This document shows, in pieces, positions 30,814 to 41,822 of a stretch of DNA of 64,000 nucleotides (the first letter of the stretch is position 1; every line of letters starts with the position of its first letter). The stretch is from an uncultured SAR86 cluster bacterium (GTDB lineage: Bacteria; Pseudomonadota; Gammaproteobacteria; Magnimaribacterales; D2472). Location: the NCBI GenBank assembly GCA_902520495.1, contig CABYNW010000005.1, forward strand, positions 1 to 64,000. Direction: 5' to 3'. The notes beneath the pieces are model-generated. The model was not told where the DNA came from. It was given only the letters and a program-made list of their open reading frames with translations, and searched no databases. Made by a program: the position numbers and the translations under genes.

Positions 30814-31331
30814 GAACTTCTCAAAGCCTCTAATCTATCAAGCCTTATCGCAATATCCCTAAGGCGCTTTCTTAACTTTCTATGATTCTTATCCTCATAT
30901 ATTTCTGACGAGCTAAACATTCTATTAACAATAGCATACGTAAATAAAGCCGGTAAGCTGCCAAAGTATTTATCAATCAAGTAAATGATATCAATATTAG
31001 ATTTATATATTATACCTAACAGCACTATAGCAATTTCAGCATCCCCATGTATAAGATTTCTGCTTAATTTTCCAGAAACCAACACCTTTATGACATCAAT
31101 AAGAGATGCTCTTATCTCAAATGCATAGTTTTTTTCTTTGAAAGAAATATCAGAGTCATCACCATTAATTATTATATAAATATTTTTATGACCGTTTATA
31201 TTTAATAAAAAAGTTATTGGGCCGATTTCTTGTAAGGCATTTTTTAAATTTGGTGAAGAATCTTCAAGATCTCTAAGTAATTTATTTAGAGCTTTTTTAA
31301 TATCAATCATTGTTACCAAGATGAATTGCAA
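30810..31331 (-). CDS. ubiJ: UbiJ (SCP2-domain ubiquinone biosynthesis factor)
   Basis: Position between ubiE and ubiB; SCP2-like N-terminal region and charged C-terminal helix. Confidence 0.7.
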   Translation of the reverse strand: MQFILVTMIDIKKALNKLLRDLEDSSPNLKNALQEIGPITFLLNINGHKNIYIIINGDDSDISFKEKNYAFEIRASLIDVIKVLVSGKLSRNLIHGDAEIAIVLLGIIYKSNIDIIYLIDKYFGSLPALFTYAIVNRMFSSSEIYEDKNHRKLRKRLRDIAIRLDRLEALRSS

Positions 31332-32043
31332 CTATGCCATTTAGCAGGTTATAAAATTTACAATTTGAAAATCCTGAATCCAATATCATACTTTTGAGAT
31401 GTTCTTGATCAGGATGCATTCGAATAGACTCTGCCAGATATTGGTAACTTTGAGAATCATTTGCAAGAAATGATCCAAGTTTTGGAAGAATATTAAAAGA
31501 GTACCAATCATATATTTTTGAAAAAACTGGATTTATTGGTTTAGAGAATTCCAAAACTAGAAGCTTGCCATTTTTTTTAAGACATCTCTTCATTTCATTA
31601 AGACCTTTTTCTTTATTTGTAAAATTTCTTAGCCCAAATCCAACAGTTATTAAATCAAAAGTATTATCACTAAAGGGCAAAATTTCACCGCTTAGCTGGC
31701 AGAAAGAACAATTTGAATCAAAGCTTTCGTTAATAGCTCGATTTCTACCCTCGTCCAACATGTCATAGTTTATATCGCTCATAAATATCGAAGTATTAGG
31801 GTATTCCCTAGAAATTATCTTTGATATATCACCTGTTCCGCTTGCAATATCTAAAATTATGTCTTCTTCACTAATCGCTGCCAACTCAACTAAAATTTTT
31901 TTCCACAGCCTGTGCATTCCAAATGACATGGCATCATTCATAATGTCATAGTTTTTTGAAACGGATGTAAAGACGTCCGCAACGTATTTGCTTTTATGAG
32001 ACTCCTCCACTTCTTTGTACCCAAAATGAGTTTTTTTATTCAT
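31303..32043 (-). CDS. ubiE: ubiquinone/menaquinone C-methyltransferase UbiE
   Basis: YDIMNDAMSFGMHRLWK, DIASGTGDI, GFGLRNFTNKEKGL. Confidence 0.96.
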   Translation of the reverse strand: MNKKTHFGYKEVEESHKSKYVADVFTSVSKNYDIMNDAMSFGMHRLWKKILVELAAISEEDIILDIASGTGDISKIISREYPNTSIFMSDINYDMLDEGRNRAINESFDSNCSFCQLSGEILPFSDNTFDLITVGFGLRNFTNKEKGLNEMKRCLKKNGKLLVLEFSKPINPVFSKIYDWYSFNILPKLGSFLANDSQSYQYLAESIRMHPDQEHLKSMILDSGFSNCKFYNLLNGIVAIHLGNND

Positions 32044-32904
32044 TTATTCTAAATCTCTAAATTTAATGAAATTATTGTATCTACTTTTACTTATAACGCC
32101 ATTTAATAGGGCTTTTTTAACATTACATCCCTTATTGTTAATATGGTTGCAGTCATTATATTTACAACCTTTCGATGATTTTAATATTTCTTCAAAACCA
32201 TATATTATTTGCTCTTTGTCATACTCCATAATTTGAATATCTCGCATCCCTGGCGAATCAATTATTTTGATACCATTGGGTAATTCATATAAAGAAGATA
32301 TTGAAGTGGTATGAACACCTTGGTCATTTGATAGTGTGCTTGTCTTAAGATCTTTGCCTACAATCTTTGAGGTTAAGGTAGATTTTCCTGCACCAGAATT
32401 ACCAACAAATAAAACAGATTTATTTTTTATATAATTACTTAGTTCCTCAAGATTTTCATCGTATTTAGCTGATGTATTTATGATTTTAATGTTTAAACTT
32501 TTATATATTTTAATTTTATTTTGATATTCTTTATCAGAACCTAAATCATTTTTGTTATTAATAATAAAAGCCTCAATATCAGAAAGCTTTGTCTTTAATA
32601 TCCATTTATCTATAAATTCTGATGATGTTTTAGGTTTAGGGGTTATCAGAATTCCAACATGTGTAATATTGGCTGCAAATAATTTTTTTTTATCTTTGTT
32701 TTTTTTAGATAGGGAAGAAAATCTTTGATTGATTTTTAAAATTTTTCCAAGAAATTTTTTACTATCTTGAATTATTTCTAATTCAACAAAGTCACCAACA
32801 ACAACGTTTTTAATAGCCAAACAGGTAAATTCTCCAAAATTTGTTTTAACACGACAGCTATTCGAATAGAATTCAATCACTTGTCCAGTTTGAACTTTTT
32901 TCAT
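32044..32904 (-). CDS. rsgA: ribosome small subunit-dependent GTPase A
   Basis: LFVGNSGAGKSTLTSKI, HTTSIS, DSPGMR, C-X-C-H zinc motif; likely start MKKVQTGQVIEF. Confidence 0.92.
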   Translation of the reverse strand: MKKVQTGQVIEFYSNSCRVKTNFGEFTCLAIKNVVVGDFVELEIIQDSKKFLGKILKINQRFSSLSKKNKDKKKLFAANITHVGILITPKPKTSSEFIDKWILKTKLSDIEAFIINNKNDLGSDKEYQNKIKIYKSLNIKIINTSAKYDENLEELSNYIKNKSVLFVGNSGAGKSTLTSKIVGKDLKTSTLSNDQGVHTTSISSLYELPNGIKIIDSPGMRDIQIMEYDKEQIIYGFEEILKSSKGCKYNDCNHINNKGCNVKKALLNGVISKSRYNNFIKFRDLE

Positions 32905-32945
32905 AATAAGAACAAAATACACCAAACAGTTGATTAAAAGAAGAG

Positions 32946-33494
32946 ATGAAGACATTACAATCAAAAGATAACTTAGTCTGGATTGATCTTGAGATGACAG
33001 GACTAGATCCAGAAAAAGAAAGAATTATAGAAATTGCTACCCTGATAACTGATTCTGATTTGAATATTATTGCTGAGGGGCCAAATCTTGTAATTTTTCA
33101 ACGATCAGAACTTATTGATGCTATGGATGATTGGAATCAAAAACAGCACGGATCTTCAGGCCTTATAGAGCAGGTTGGTAAGAGCGATATAACAGAACAA
33201 GTTGCAGAGATTGAAACGTTGGATTTTATTTCTAAATATGTTGGTGAAAAAGTTTCACCCATGTGCGGCAATACAGTATCCCATGACAGGAGATTTTTAT
33301 CGAAATATATGCCAAGACTTGAGTCATATTTTAATTATAGACATATAGACGTTTCATCCTTTAAAGAGGTTGCTGTTAGATGGATGAATGAAGCTCAAGT
33401 ATATGAAAAGAAAGGCTCTCACAGAGCGATGGGAGATATAAAAGAATCGGTTGCAGAACTTAAGTTCTATAAAGGACTTTTTATGCCAGACTAA
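32946..33494 (+). CDS. orn: oligoribonuclease
   Basis: LVWIDLEMTGLDPEKERIIEIATLITD, GNTVSHDRRFL, HRAMGDIKESVAEL. Confidence 0.96.
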   Translation: MKTLQSKDNLVWIDLEMTGLDPEKERIIEIATLITDSDLNIIAEGPNLVIFQRSELIDAMDDWNQKQHGSSGLIEQVGKSDITEQVAEIETLDFISKYVGEKVSPMCGNTVSHDRRFLSKYMPRLESYFNYRHIDVSSFKEVAVRWMNEAQVYEKKGSHRAMGDIKESVAELKFYKGLFMPD

Positions 33495-33495
33495 G

Positions 33496-33822
33496 TCAAT
33501 CTTTATTTTTTGTTGGTTGAATGTTGAGTGGAATGGGGCTCACCTTACCATCATTTTTCTTAATTTTTGCCTCACCTGATTCATTTACCTCGTCAATACG
33601 TATTATTGAGTTTATAGGAATATAACTCCTTTCGACCTTTGAAAATTCATTTTTTAACTTTTCGGAACTTGGGTCGACTACTAGCTGTTTATCTTTATTG
33701 AAGATATACTCTTCCACCTCGATAAAACCGTACATATCACTTTGGTATATTTGTTTTGCAAAAACTTCATAAATTTCACCAAGTTGAACGAAAATTATCT
33801 TGTAAACATTTTTAGTTTTCAT
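33496..33822 (-). CDS. DUF1820 family protein
   Basis: YKIIFVQLGEIYEVFAKQIYQSDMYGFIEVEEYIF...ERSYIPINSIIRIDEV pattern. Confidence 0.75.
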   Translation of the reverse strand: MKTKNVYKIIFVQLGEIYEVFAKQIYQSDMYGFIEVEEYIFNKDKQLVVDPSSEKLKNEFSKVERSYIPINSIIRIDEVNESGEAKIKKNDGKVSPIPLNIQPTKNKD

Positions 33823-33880
33823 AATACTTAATTATATGGGAATTAAATTAGAGAATTAAAGTTATATATATTTATTTAAA

Positions 33881-35206
33881 ATGGCAAAAAAATTATTCAT
33901 AAAAACTCATGGATGTCAGATGAATGAATATGATTCTGCTAAAATGTTTGATCTTCTCGGAGAAAAAGAAGATTTCGAGCTAGCAAAAAGTGAAGAAGAA
34001 GCAGATCTCTTGATTTTAAACACTTGTTCAATAAGAGAAAAAGCTCAAGAAAAAGTTTTTCACCAAATTGGCAGATGGAGAAAAATTAAAGATAAGAAAC
34101 CAGACCTTAAAATTGCTATTGGAGGCTGTGTTGCTTCTCAAGAAGGAGAAAATATTATAAAGAGAGCTCCAGCAGTAGATATAGTCTTTGGTCCTCAAAC
34201 CCTGCATAAGCTTCCAGAGTTATATAATGCAAAAGAAAAGACAAATATTAATCAAATTGATATATCTTTTCCAAAACTAGAAAAGTTTTCGCATATACCT
34301 GTTAATGGTACCGGAGAACCATCAGCATTTGTATCCATAATTGAAGGCTGCAACAAATACTGTTCATTTTGCGTTGTTCCTAAAACCAGAGGTCACGAAG
34401 TTTCAAGAACTATTGAGGATATATTAAATGAGATTTCTATATTGGCAGATAAGGGAACCAGAGAAATACATCTTTTAGGTCAGAATGTAAATAATTTTAA
34501 GGGAACCTACAGGGGTGAAAAATCTTCTTTAGCTAAACTAATTGAGCTGACAGCTAAAATCGATAATATTGAAAGAATAAGATATACAACCAGCCATCCT
34601 CATGAATTTAAAGATGATCTTGTTGAGGTCTATGATAGGGTTCCTGAGCTTGTGAGCCATGTGCATCTTCCTATTCAAAGCGGGTCAGATAGAATCTTAA
34701 AATTAATGAGGCGAAGATATAATATAGATAAATATATTAATCTTATCGATAGAATAAAATCTATAAGACCAGATATGAGTTTTTCATCTGATTTTATTGT
34801 TGGATTCCCTGGTGAAACCAATGAAGATTTTGAAGCGACTATGAATGTTATTAATGAGGTTAAATTTGATGAATCATTTAGTTTTATATATAGCCCAAGA
34901 CCAAATACCACTGCATCTGAAATGCCAGATGATGTCTCTATAGAAGAAAAAAAAGAAAGACTAAATATATTACAAAATAGATTAAACCAGCTATCGTTTG
35001 GCTACAGTAGAAAGAAGGTAGGCACAGTTCAAAATTGTTTAGTATATGGCCAATCAAAAAGAGATCCAGGTCAGCTACAAGGAAGAACAATATGCAATCG
35101 TATTGTTAATTTTTCTTCACATGATATTGATTTAGTTGGACAAATGATTAATATTCAAATAAATGAAGCACTTCCAAATTGTTTAAGAGGTAATTTACAA
35201 AATTAA
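33881..35206 (+). CDS. miaB: tRNA-2-methylthio-N6-dimethylallyladenosine synthase
   Basis: [12 protein letters not shown], radical [23 protein letters not shown]-like C-terminus. Confidence 0.96.
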   Translation: MAKKLFIKTHGCQMNEYDSAKMFDLLGEKEDFELAKSEEEADLLILNTCSIREKAQEKVFHQIGRWRKIKDKKPDLKIAIGGCVASQEGENIIKRAPAVDIVFGPQTLHKLPELYNAKEKTNINQIDISFPKLEKFSHIPVNGTGEPSAFVSIIEGCNKYCSFCVVPKTRGHEVSRTIEDILNEISILADKGTREIHLLGQNVNNFKGTYRGEKSSLAKLIELTAKIDNIERIRYTTSHPHEFKDDLVEVYDRVPELVSHVHLPIQSGSDRILKLMRRRYNIDKYINLIDRIKSIRPDMSFSSDFIVGFPGETNEDFEATMNVINEVKFDESFSFIYSPRPNTTASEMPDDVSIEEKKERLNILQNRLNQLSFGYSRKKVGTVQNCLVYGQSKRDPGQLQGRTICNRIVNFSSHDIDLVGQMINIQINEALPNCLRGNLQN

Positions 35207-36165
35207 TGTCTAAAGATTCAGCTTTAACTAACCTTGAATTAAAACCTTCAGATACAAATATAATGATTAGGTTCGTAGGAGAGCTTAACGAAAACCTTAA
35301 ATTTGTTGAAAAGACCTTTAATGTAAAGATTTTCCAAAATGGAAACAATCTTAAAATAAAAGGATCTGAAGAAAGCGTTAGATTGTCTACAAAAGCCTTA
35401 AAAAGGCTCCATAAGGAAGCTGGAGAAGGAGCAGAGATAACAAAAGAAATCTTGCATCTATGCATACAAGATTCTGATAATAGAGTAATGAGCAAAGAAG
35501 TAAAAATAAAAACACCAAAAAAAAGTATTATTCCAAGAGGAAAAAATCAGATAATTTATATAGAAAATATCAAAAAATTTGATATTAATTTTGGTATAGG
35601 TCCTGCTGGTACAGGAAAAACATATTTAGCTGTTGCGCTTGCAGTTGATTCACTTTTAAATGAAGCTGTTGATAGAATTATTCTTGTTAGGCCTGCTGTT
35701 GAGGCTGGTGAAAAGCTTGGCTTCCTTCCTGGAGATCTTTCACAGAAAGTTGATCCATACTTGCGCCCTCTTTATGACGCCTTGTATGAGATGTTAGGCA
35801 TTGAAAAAACTGAAAAACTATTAAACAAGGGAGTTGTTGAAATAGCTCCGCTTGCATATATGAGAGGAAGAACACTCAATAATTCTTTTATTATCGTAGA
35901 TGAGAGTCAAAATACGACGAAAGAACAGATGAAAATGGTGTTAACTAGAATGGGATTTGGTTCACATCTTGTCATAAATGGAGACCTAACCCAAGTTGAT
36001 CTCCCCAAACAAATAGAATCTGGGTTATCTCATGCAATTAAAGCTTTATTTGACACTGATGGAATTGGCTTCACAGAGTTTTCTTCTCAAGATGTTGTTA
36101 GACATCCATTGGTTAAGAAAATAATTGATGCTTATAAGTATTTTGAAGAAAAAAAAGGTTCATAG
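35206..36165 (+). CDS. ybeZ: PhoH-like ATPase (YbeZ)
   Basis: GIGPAGTGKTYLAVALAV, FIIVDESQNTTKEQMKMVLTRMG. Confidence 0.93.
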   Translation: MSKDSALTNLELKPSDTNIMIRFVGELNENLKFVEKTFNVKIFQNGNNLKIKGSEESVRLSTKALKRLHKEAGEGAEITKEILHLCIQDSDNRVMSKEVKIKTPKKSIIPRGKNQIIYIENIKKFDINFGIGPAGTGKTYLAVALAVDSLLNEAVDRIILVRPAVEAGEKLGFLPGDLSQKVDPYLRPLYDALYEMLGIEKTEKLLNKGVVEIAPLAYMRGRTLNNSFIIVDESQNTTKEQMKMVLTRMGFGSHLVINGDLTQVDLPKQIESGLSHAIKALFDTDGIGFTEFSSQDVVRHPLVKKIIDAYKYFEEKKGS

Positions 36166-36615
36166 GTGGGCTTAGAAATTTCATATAACAATGACTTAGA
36201 CATAGGCAAAGAATTAATGCATAAGCTTAATAAAGCTTTTGAAGCAATTTCTGATGAGGAAAATCTAAGCGATAATACAATAAATATAAGAATAGTTAAT
36301 GATAAAGAGATGGTTGACTTAAACAAGCAGTTTAGAAGAAAGAACTCGTCAACCAATGTTCTTTCTTTTATAAATCATGATATCTCTAAATCTATGACCG
36401 GAGACTTAGGAGATATTGCAATTAATTATGATTTTATAAAGAGAGAATCAAAGAAACAAGGTAAAACTTTTGATGATCATATTATTCACATGTTAATACA
36501 TGGGATATATCATATATTAGGGCTTGATCATGAAAATGACGAAATGGCAAAAGCTATGGAACAGAAAGAAGTAGCTTTGTTAAATAAATTAAATATTAGA
36601 AACCCATATAATTAG
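36166..36615 (+). CDS. ybeY: endoribonuclease YbeY
   Basis: STNVLSF, HMLIHGIYHILGLDHENDEMAKAME (H3XH5XH). Confidence 0.94.
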   Translation: MGLEISYNNDLDIGKELMHKLNKAFEAISDEENLSDNTINIRIVNDKEMVDLNKQFRRKNSSTNVLSFINHDISKSMTGDLGDIAINYDFIKRESKKQGKTFDDHIIHMLIHGIYHILGLDHENDEMAKAMEQKEVALLNKLNIRNPYN

Positions 36616-37473
36616 ATGAACGAAAAACAAAATAATGAAGAAGGCCAACCTCCATCGGGAATGTTTGGAAAATTAAAAAGGTATTTTAGAAATCCTTTTT
36701 TCATAAAAACTCAATCCGTATCCGAAGTCACCGATTTTCTTAAAGATGCAGTTGATCAAAAGATAATAGACAAAGAAGCAGAATCAATAGCAACTAAAGC
36801 AATAAAGCTAGGCGATATAACTGCTAAGGAAATAATGATTCCCAAAGTTGACATGATAACTATTCAAATAGATGAAGATACTAATGAAATAATTCAGAAA
36901 ATCATTGATTCAGGTCATTCTAGATATCCTGTTTTGGGAAATGAAAGAAACGAAGTTATAGGCATATTACTAGCTAAAGATATGTTGCCTAAATTATTTA
37001 AAGGTAGTACAGATTTTGATATCAGTGAAATGCTTAGAGATCCTAATGTTGTCCCAGAAACAAAAAAAATCGATACACTTCTAGAAGAATTCAAAGAAGA
37101 CAAGTCTCATTTAGCGGTTGTTATTGATGAATATGGCGCAATATGTGGCCTTATTACTATTGAAGATATCCTTGAAGAATTAGTTGGTGAAATTGAAGAT
37201 GAACATGATGTAGATCTGAATGAAATTATCGAAATATCTGAAAACACTTTTAGGGTTGATGCAAAAATAGAATTAGAAGAATTTATTAGCTTTTTTGAAC
37301 TTAAAATAGATCCGCTATCAATTGATGCAGAAACATTAGGAGGCTTATTTATATCTAAATTTGGAGTCCTTCCAAAGACTGGAGACAAGATTAAAATTAA
37401 TAATATTACAATTAAAGTCTCAGACACTAATTCAAGAAGAATCAAGAAGTTTAAAGTCACAAAAGATTTATGA
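36616..37473 (+). CDS. CBS-domain transporter-associated protein CorC/YbeX
   Basis: Paired CBS domains, SGHSRYPVLGNERNEVIGILLAKDML, EDEHD. Confidence 0.92.
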   Translation: MNEKQNNEEGQPPSGMFGKLKRYFRNPFFIKTQSVSEVTDFLKDAVDQKIIDKEAESIATKAIKLGDITAKEIMIPKVDMITIQIDEDTNEIIQKIIDSGHSRYPVLGNERNEVIGILLAKDMLPKLFKGSTDFDISEMLRDPNVVPETKKIDTLLEEFKEDKSHLAVVIDEYGAICGLITIEDILEELVGEIEDEHDVDLNEIIEISENTFRVDAKIELEEFISFFELKIDPLSIDAETLGGLFISKFGVLPKTGDKIKINNITIKVSDTNSRRIKKFKVTKDL

Positions 37474-38939
37474 AAATAATAAATTTCATAACCCCATTTA
37501 TTATAGGGTTAATAGGAGTATTTTCTTTTGCGCCCTTCTCAATTAAATTTTTAATATTTGTTTCATATGCATATCTCATACACACCATATTGTACGAAAG
37601 AAGTTATAGATTTTTAAAAGTTTTTATATGGGGAATTGGACATTGGGGATTTGGTATGTCGTGGATAATAGTAAGTGTTTACTATTACGGAGAATCAAGC
37701 ATTTATTTATCTCTGGCAATATTTATTCTATTAGTAATAATATTATCAATCGTTTTTACTTGCCCTCTTCTTTTAATTAGACATATTTTAAATAATCTAG
37801 ATATTACAAAAAATTACCAGAAAATATTAGTAATCACTAGTCTACTTATCATAGGAGAATTTAGCAGATACCATCTTCTAAATGGAGTGCCATGGCTAAT
37901 ACCTGGTAATATATTTTTAGATACTATAACTCAAAATATTTATCCTCTTTTTGGGGCATCTGCTTCTTCAATTATTATATATATTTTATGTTGCAGCTTA
38001 GCTATCTTTCTTAATAATGAGAATAAAAACTATTTAATAATAATCATTTTGATTATTATCTCTATAATCCCAAATTATAAATTGATTGAAGAAATTGAAG
38101 ATGGAATCACGGTATCTGTTATTCAACCTTCAAGCGATCCATTTCTTAAATATAAAAAAGACTATCAAACACAAATAGAGATGAATTTACTCGATTTAAT
38201 TAATACCAGTTCAGAATTATCAGAAATAGTTGTTTTGCCTGAAGCTGAATTACCTTATCCCATAAGAAGCACACAATTTGATCAATTTATAAGTAGAATA
38301 AATAATTCTAAAAAAATAGTAATGGGCGCATGGGATATTGATACAAACTCTGTATATAATTCTATTTATGGTCTAAAAACTTATGATTCATATAAAAAGA
38401 TTCATTTAGTGCCATTTGGAGAGTATATACCCTTTATATCTAGCCTAAGAGGATTAGTAGCATTTTTTGATTTACCCATGTCAAATGTAAAGCATGGACC
38501 TAAAGACCAACAAAATATTAGAATATTAAATAATATAGCGGTATCAACGCCTATTTGTTTTGATATAGCATTTGCAAATACCGTTAGAATAATGAACAAA
38601 AGTTCACTTTTAATGATAAATGTTTCAAATGATACTTGGTTTGGTAATTCAATCGGCCCATATCAACACCTAAATATTGCAAGGATAAGATCAATAGAAA
38701 ATAAAAGATGGACTATTAGATCAACTAATGATGGTATTTCTGCAATTATTAATAGTAATGGGACAGTTGTTGATAAATTAGAAAAAGGAAGATCTGGAAT
38801 TCTTGAGGGTGAAGTAGAATTAATTAATAATAACACCTTATATAATAACTATGGATACTTATTTACTTATCTCTTTTCCTTTATAATCTTATTAATGGCT
38901 TTATTTACCAAAATATGGAAAAAATCTCATACAAATTAA
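37470..38939 (+). CDS. lnt: apolipoprotein N-acyltransferase
   Basis: Multi-TM N-terminus, nitrilase domain with VVLPEAELPYP, LVPFGEYIPF, STPICFDIAF, VSNDTWFG. Confidence 0.92.
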   Translation: MKIINFITPFIIGLIGVFSFAPFSIKFLIFVSYAYLIHTILYERSYRFLKVFIWGIGHWGFGMSWIIVSVYYYGESSIYLSLAIFILLVIILSIVFTCPLLLIRHILNNLDITKNYQKILVITSLLIIGEFSRYHLLNGVPWLIPGNIFLDTITQNIYPLFGASASSIIIYILCCSLAIFLNNENKNYLIIIILIIISIIPNYKLIEEIEDGITVSVIQPSSDPFLKYKKDYQTQIEMNLLDLINTSSELSEIVVLPEAELPYPIRSTQFDQFISRINNSKKIVMGAWDIDTNSVYNSIYGLKTYDSYKKIHLVPFGEYIPFISSLRGLVAFFDLPMSNVKHGPKDQQNIRILNNIAVSTPICFDIAFANTVRIMNKSSLLMINVSNDTWFGNSIGPYQHLNIARIRSIENKRWTIRSTNDGISAIINSNGTVVDKLEKGRSGILEGEVELINNNTLYNNYGYLFTYLFSFIILLMALFTKIWKKSHTN

Positions 38940-39481
38940 CATTTTTACTTGTTTTAATTAGTCTTCCTAATATTACTTTTTCTATGGGGAATGATAAATT
39001 TGATATAGGTATCACTGTCGATATTTCAGAACAAAGGCTTTATTTGCTTAAAAATAGCCTTGTTATAGAAAGTTTTCCTATTTCTTCTTCTAAATATGGT
39101 GAGGGCAGTATAGAAAATTCATTTAAAACACCTCTAGGAGATCATAAGATAAAAGAAAAAATTGGAGATAACGCAAATCTTAATACTATATTTGTATCAA
39201 GGATAAATACACACCGTCAGGCTGAAATTATTGACGAACAGATAGATTCAGATGATGATCATGTCACTTCCAGGATCTTATGGCTTGATGGCCAAGAAGA
39301 AGGGATTAATAGCGGAGAGGGGGTTGATTCTTTTCAGAGATACATTTACATACACGGCACTCATGAAGAGGGGCTTATAGGGCAAAAAGCATCCCATGGC
39401 TGTATACGAATGTTCAATGATGATGTTATATATTTATATGATATGGTCAAAGAAGGGACAAAAGTCTATATTAGGACTTAG
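38915..39481 (+). CDS. L,D-transpeptidase (YkuD family)
   Basis: IYIHGTHEEGLIGQKASHGCIRMFNDDVIYLYD. Confidence 0.93.
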   Translation: MEKISYKLTFLLVLISLPNITFSMGNDKFDIGITVDISEQRLYLLKNSLVIESFPISSSKYGEGSIENSFKTPLGDHKIKEKIGDNANLNTIFVSRINTHRQAEIIDEQIDSDDDHVTSRILWLDGQEEGINSGEGVDSFQRYIYIHGTHEEGLIGQKASHGCIRMFNDDVIYLYDMVKEGTKVYIRT

Positions 39482-39507
39482 AAGCCTATTTTTACATATA
39501 AATTTAA

Positions 39508-41718
39508 TTAAAAATTGTTAGCCACAGAAGACATTTCAAATCCTAATTTTGATTTTCTATCTTCTTTTTGAGGCGCTTCTCCTAATTTTTCACCATTTTT
39601 TGCTAATTTTATTAGCATTTCACTTGGTTTATAGACGTCATTACCTGTAATTTCTCTATATTTCTCTAGTTTTTCAATTACAACATCTAATCCCATAGCA
39701 TTTGCGTGATGCATAGGACCTCCTCTCCATATTGGAAATCCATATCCATTGATGTATACAACATCAATATCTGCTGCTCTTTGCGCTACTCCCTCAGAGA
39801 GAATATCAGCACCTTCATTAATTAAGGCAAGAATACATCTATCTACAATTTCTTCATCAGAAATATCTCTTCTTACAAAACCATTTTCACTTGAGATTTT
39901 TTCGTAGGTAGCTTCATTTTCTGGTGCTGGATTTGGTGCACGGGAGCCTTCAGAATAGTTATAATATCCAGCACTACTTTTTTGACCAAATCTATTTTGT
40001 TCACACAATTCGTCACCAATTTTTGCATGTAATGGTGATTCTTTACCGCTAAGTTTTCTTGCTCTCCATCCCAAATCTAAACCAACAAGATCCATCATTC
40101 TGAAGGGACCCATATTTAAACCAAATGACTCTAGAGCTTGATCTATTTGATGGGGAAGGGCGCCCTCTAATAGAAGCATGTTCGCTTGAGCTGTATATCC
40201 GAATAACATTCTATTGCCAATAAAGCCTGGTGCATTTAAAGAGACCACAGCCGCTTTCTTGAGCTTTTTGCCAATGGCCATAATTGTTGCCAACGTTTCA
40301 TCAGAAGTTTTCTCACCTCTTACAACTTCCAACAATCTCATAATGTTTGCTGGACTAAAAAAGTGAGTACCTACTACCATTTCGGGTCTATTAGTTACTG
40401 ATGCTATTGAATCTATGTCTAACCCTGATGTGTTGCTGGCAAGTATCGCATCTTCTTTTACATGTTCATCTAATGATTTAAAAATTTCATGTTTAAGTTC
40501 CAAATTTTCATATACAGCTTCAATAACAATATCGCAATCAGAGACATCCTTATAATCAAGACTTGATGTCACTAACCCAAAAACAGCATCTTTTTGTTCA
40601 GGAGTTAATTTGCCTCTACCAACCATAAATTCATAATTTTTTTCAATAACAGAAATTCCCTTTGTAAGATTATCTTGGTCCTGATCGATAATGTGAACAG
40701 GGATGCCTGCATTTGCAAAACACATTGCAATACCGCCACCCATTGTTCCTGAACCAATTATTCCTGCCTTTTTAATATCTTTAGTTTTTGTTTCTTTTGG
40801 AACATCAGATATCTTTGAAGCAGCTCTTTCGCCGAAAAATATATGAATCATTGCCTCTCTCTGAGGATGAAGCAGGCATTCTAGGAAGTATTCACCTTCT
40901 TTTTTTAGTCCTTCATCAAAATCGTCTAGATTTATAGCTGATTCAACGCATTTAATGATTTGTCCAGGTGCAAACTGACCCTTCCTTCCTTTTGCAGCCA
41001 TTGCTTGAGCTTCAAGTAAGACTTTATCATCGCCTCTTGCTTCAAGCATTTTTTCATTTTTATCTCTAACTTTTGGATGATCCATTTCAGAAAATTTCAT
41101 CCCCATCCTTTCGCACAGGTCAACCAAATGAATTATAAAATCTATGGAATCTTCAACTACATTTTCTACAATTTTGTCTATAATTCCTATATCTAAAGCT
41201 TTTTTGGCAGGAACATGGCTACCTGAAAGCATCATTTTTAATGCTTCACTAGCCCCAGTTAACCTTGGAAGCCTCTGTGTACCTCCACCGCCTGGAAGTA
41301 GCCCCAAATTAACTTCTGGTAGGCCTACAAAGGCATTTTTGTCTGCTAATCTATAATTACAGCATAAGGCTGTTTCAAGACCTCCGCCTAATGCAATGCC
41401 GTTTAATGCTGCTACAACAGGCTTTGAACAGTTCTCTAGTTTATGAAATACTTCATTTAGACTTATACCCTCAACATTTCCACCAAATTCTGATATATCT
41501 GCACCTGCTATAAAAGCTCTTCCATTTCCAGTAAGAACAACCCCTATAACTGTAGGATCTTCTTCTGCTTTAACCAAAGCGTCATATAAACCAGTTCTAA
41601 CACCATCACTTAAAGGATTAACAGGAGGATTGTCTACTGTAAGTACTGCAACTCCATCAGTCTTTTCATATAAACCAGCTAATTTTCTTCTAACATCATA
41701 TAAAACGGTTCCTTTCAA
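39508..41718 (-). CDS. bifunctional enoyl-CoA hydratase/3-hydroxyacyl-CoA dehydrogenase
   Basis: GGGLETALCCNYRLAD, NLGLLPGGGGTQRLPRL, GSGTMGGGIAMCFANAG, ASNTSGLDI, HFFSPAN. Confidence 0.93.
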   Translation of the reverse strand: MKGTVLYDVRRKLAGLYEKTDGVAVLTVDNPPVNPLSDGVRTGLYDALVKAEEDPTVIGVVLTGNGRAFIAGADISEFGGNVEGISLNEVFHKLENCSKPVVAALNGIALGGGLETALCCNYRLADKNAFVGLPEVNLGLLPGGGGTQRLPRLTGASEALKMMLSGSHVPAKKALDIGIIDKIVENVVEDSIDFIIHLVDLCERMGMKFSEMDHPKVRDKNEKMLEARGDDKVLLEAQAMAAKGRKGQFAPGQIIKCVESAINLDDFDEGLKKEGEYFLECLLHPQREAMIHIFFGERAASKISDVPKETKTKDIKKAGIIGSGTMGGGIAMCFANAGIPVHIIDQDQDNLTKGISVIEKNYEFMVGRGKLTPEQKDAVFGLVTSSLDYKDVSDCDIVIEAVYENLELKHEIFKSLDEHVKEDAILASNTSGLDIDSIASVTNRPEMVVGTHFFSPANIMRLLEVVRGEKTSDETLATIMAIGKKLKKAAVVSLNAPGFIGNRMLFGYTAQANMLLLEGALPHQIDQALESFGLNMGPFRMMDLVGLDLGWRARKLSGKESPLHAKIGDELCEQNRFGQKSSAGYYNYSEGSRAPNPAPENEATYEKISSENGFVRRDISDEEIVDRCILALINEGADILSEGVAQRAADIDVVYINGYGFPIWRGGPMHHANAMGLDVVIEKLEKYREITGNDVYKPSEMLIKLAKNGEKLGEAPQKEDRKSKLGFEMSSVANNF

Positions 41719-41788
41719 AATATTTCTCCAAATTTAGGTAGAAAAAGCATTATACATAAAAAAAATACAATTTATTTTATAAATAAGG

Positions 41789-41816
41789 TTGATAATTAAT
41801 TATAACTATATATAAT
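41789..41816 (+). promoter_or_regulatory. sigma70-like promoter (TTGATA-16 nt-TATAAT)
   Basis: -35 ttgata 41789-41794; -10 tataat 41811-41816. Confidence 0.6.
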
Positions 41817-41822
41817 AATTGT

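Noticed and set aside
36166-36615. Unusual start of ybeY
   Set aside because: GTG start with tight spacing in the conserved phoH-ybeY-corC-lnt operon is ordinary.
39508-41718. Possible fusion novelty of the hydratase/dehydrogenase protein
   Set aside because: This is the common FadB/FadJ-type bifunctional architecture.
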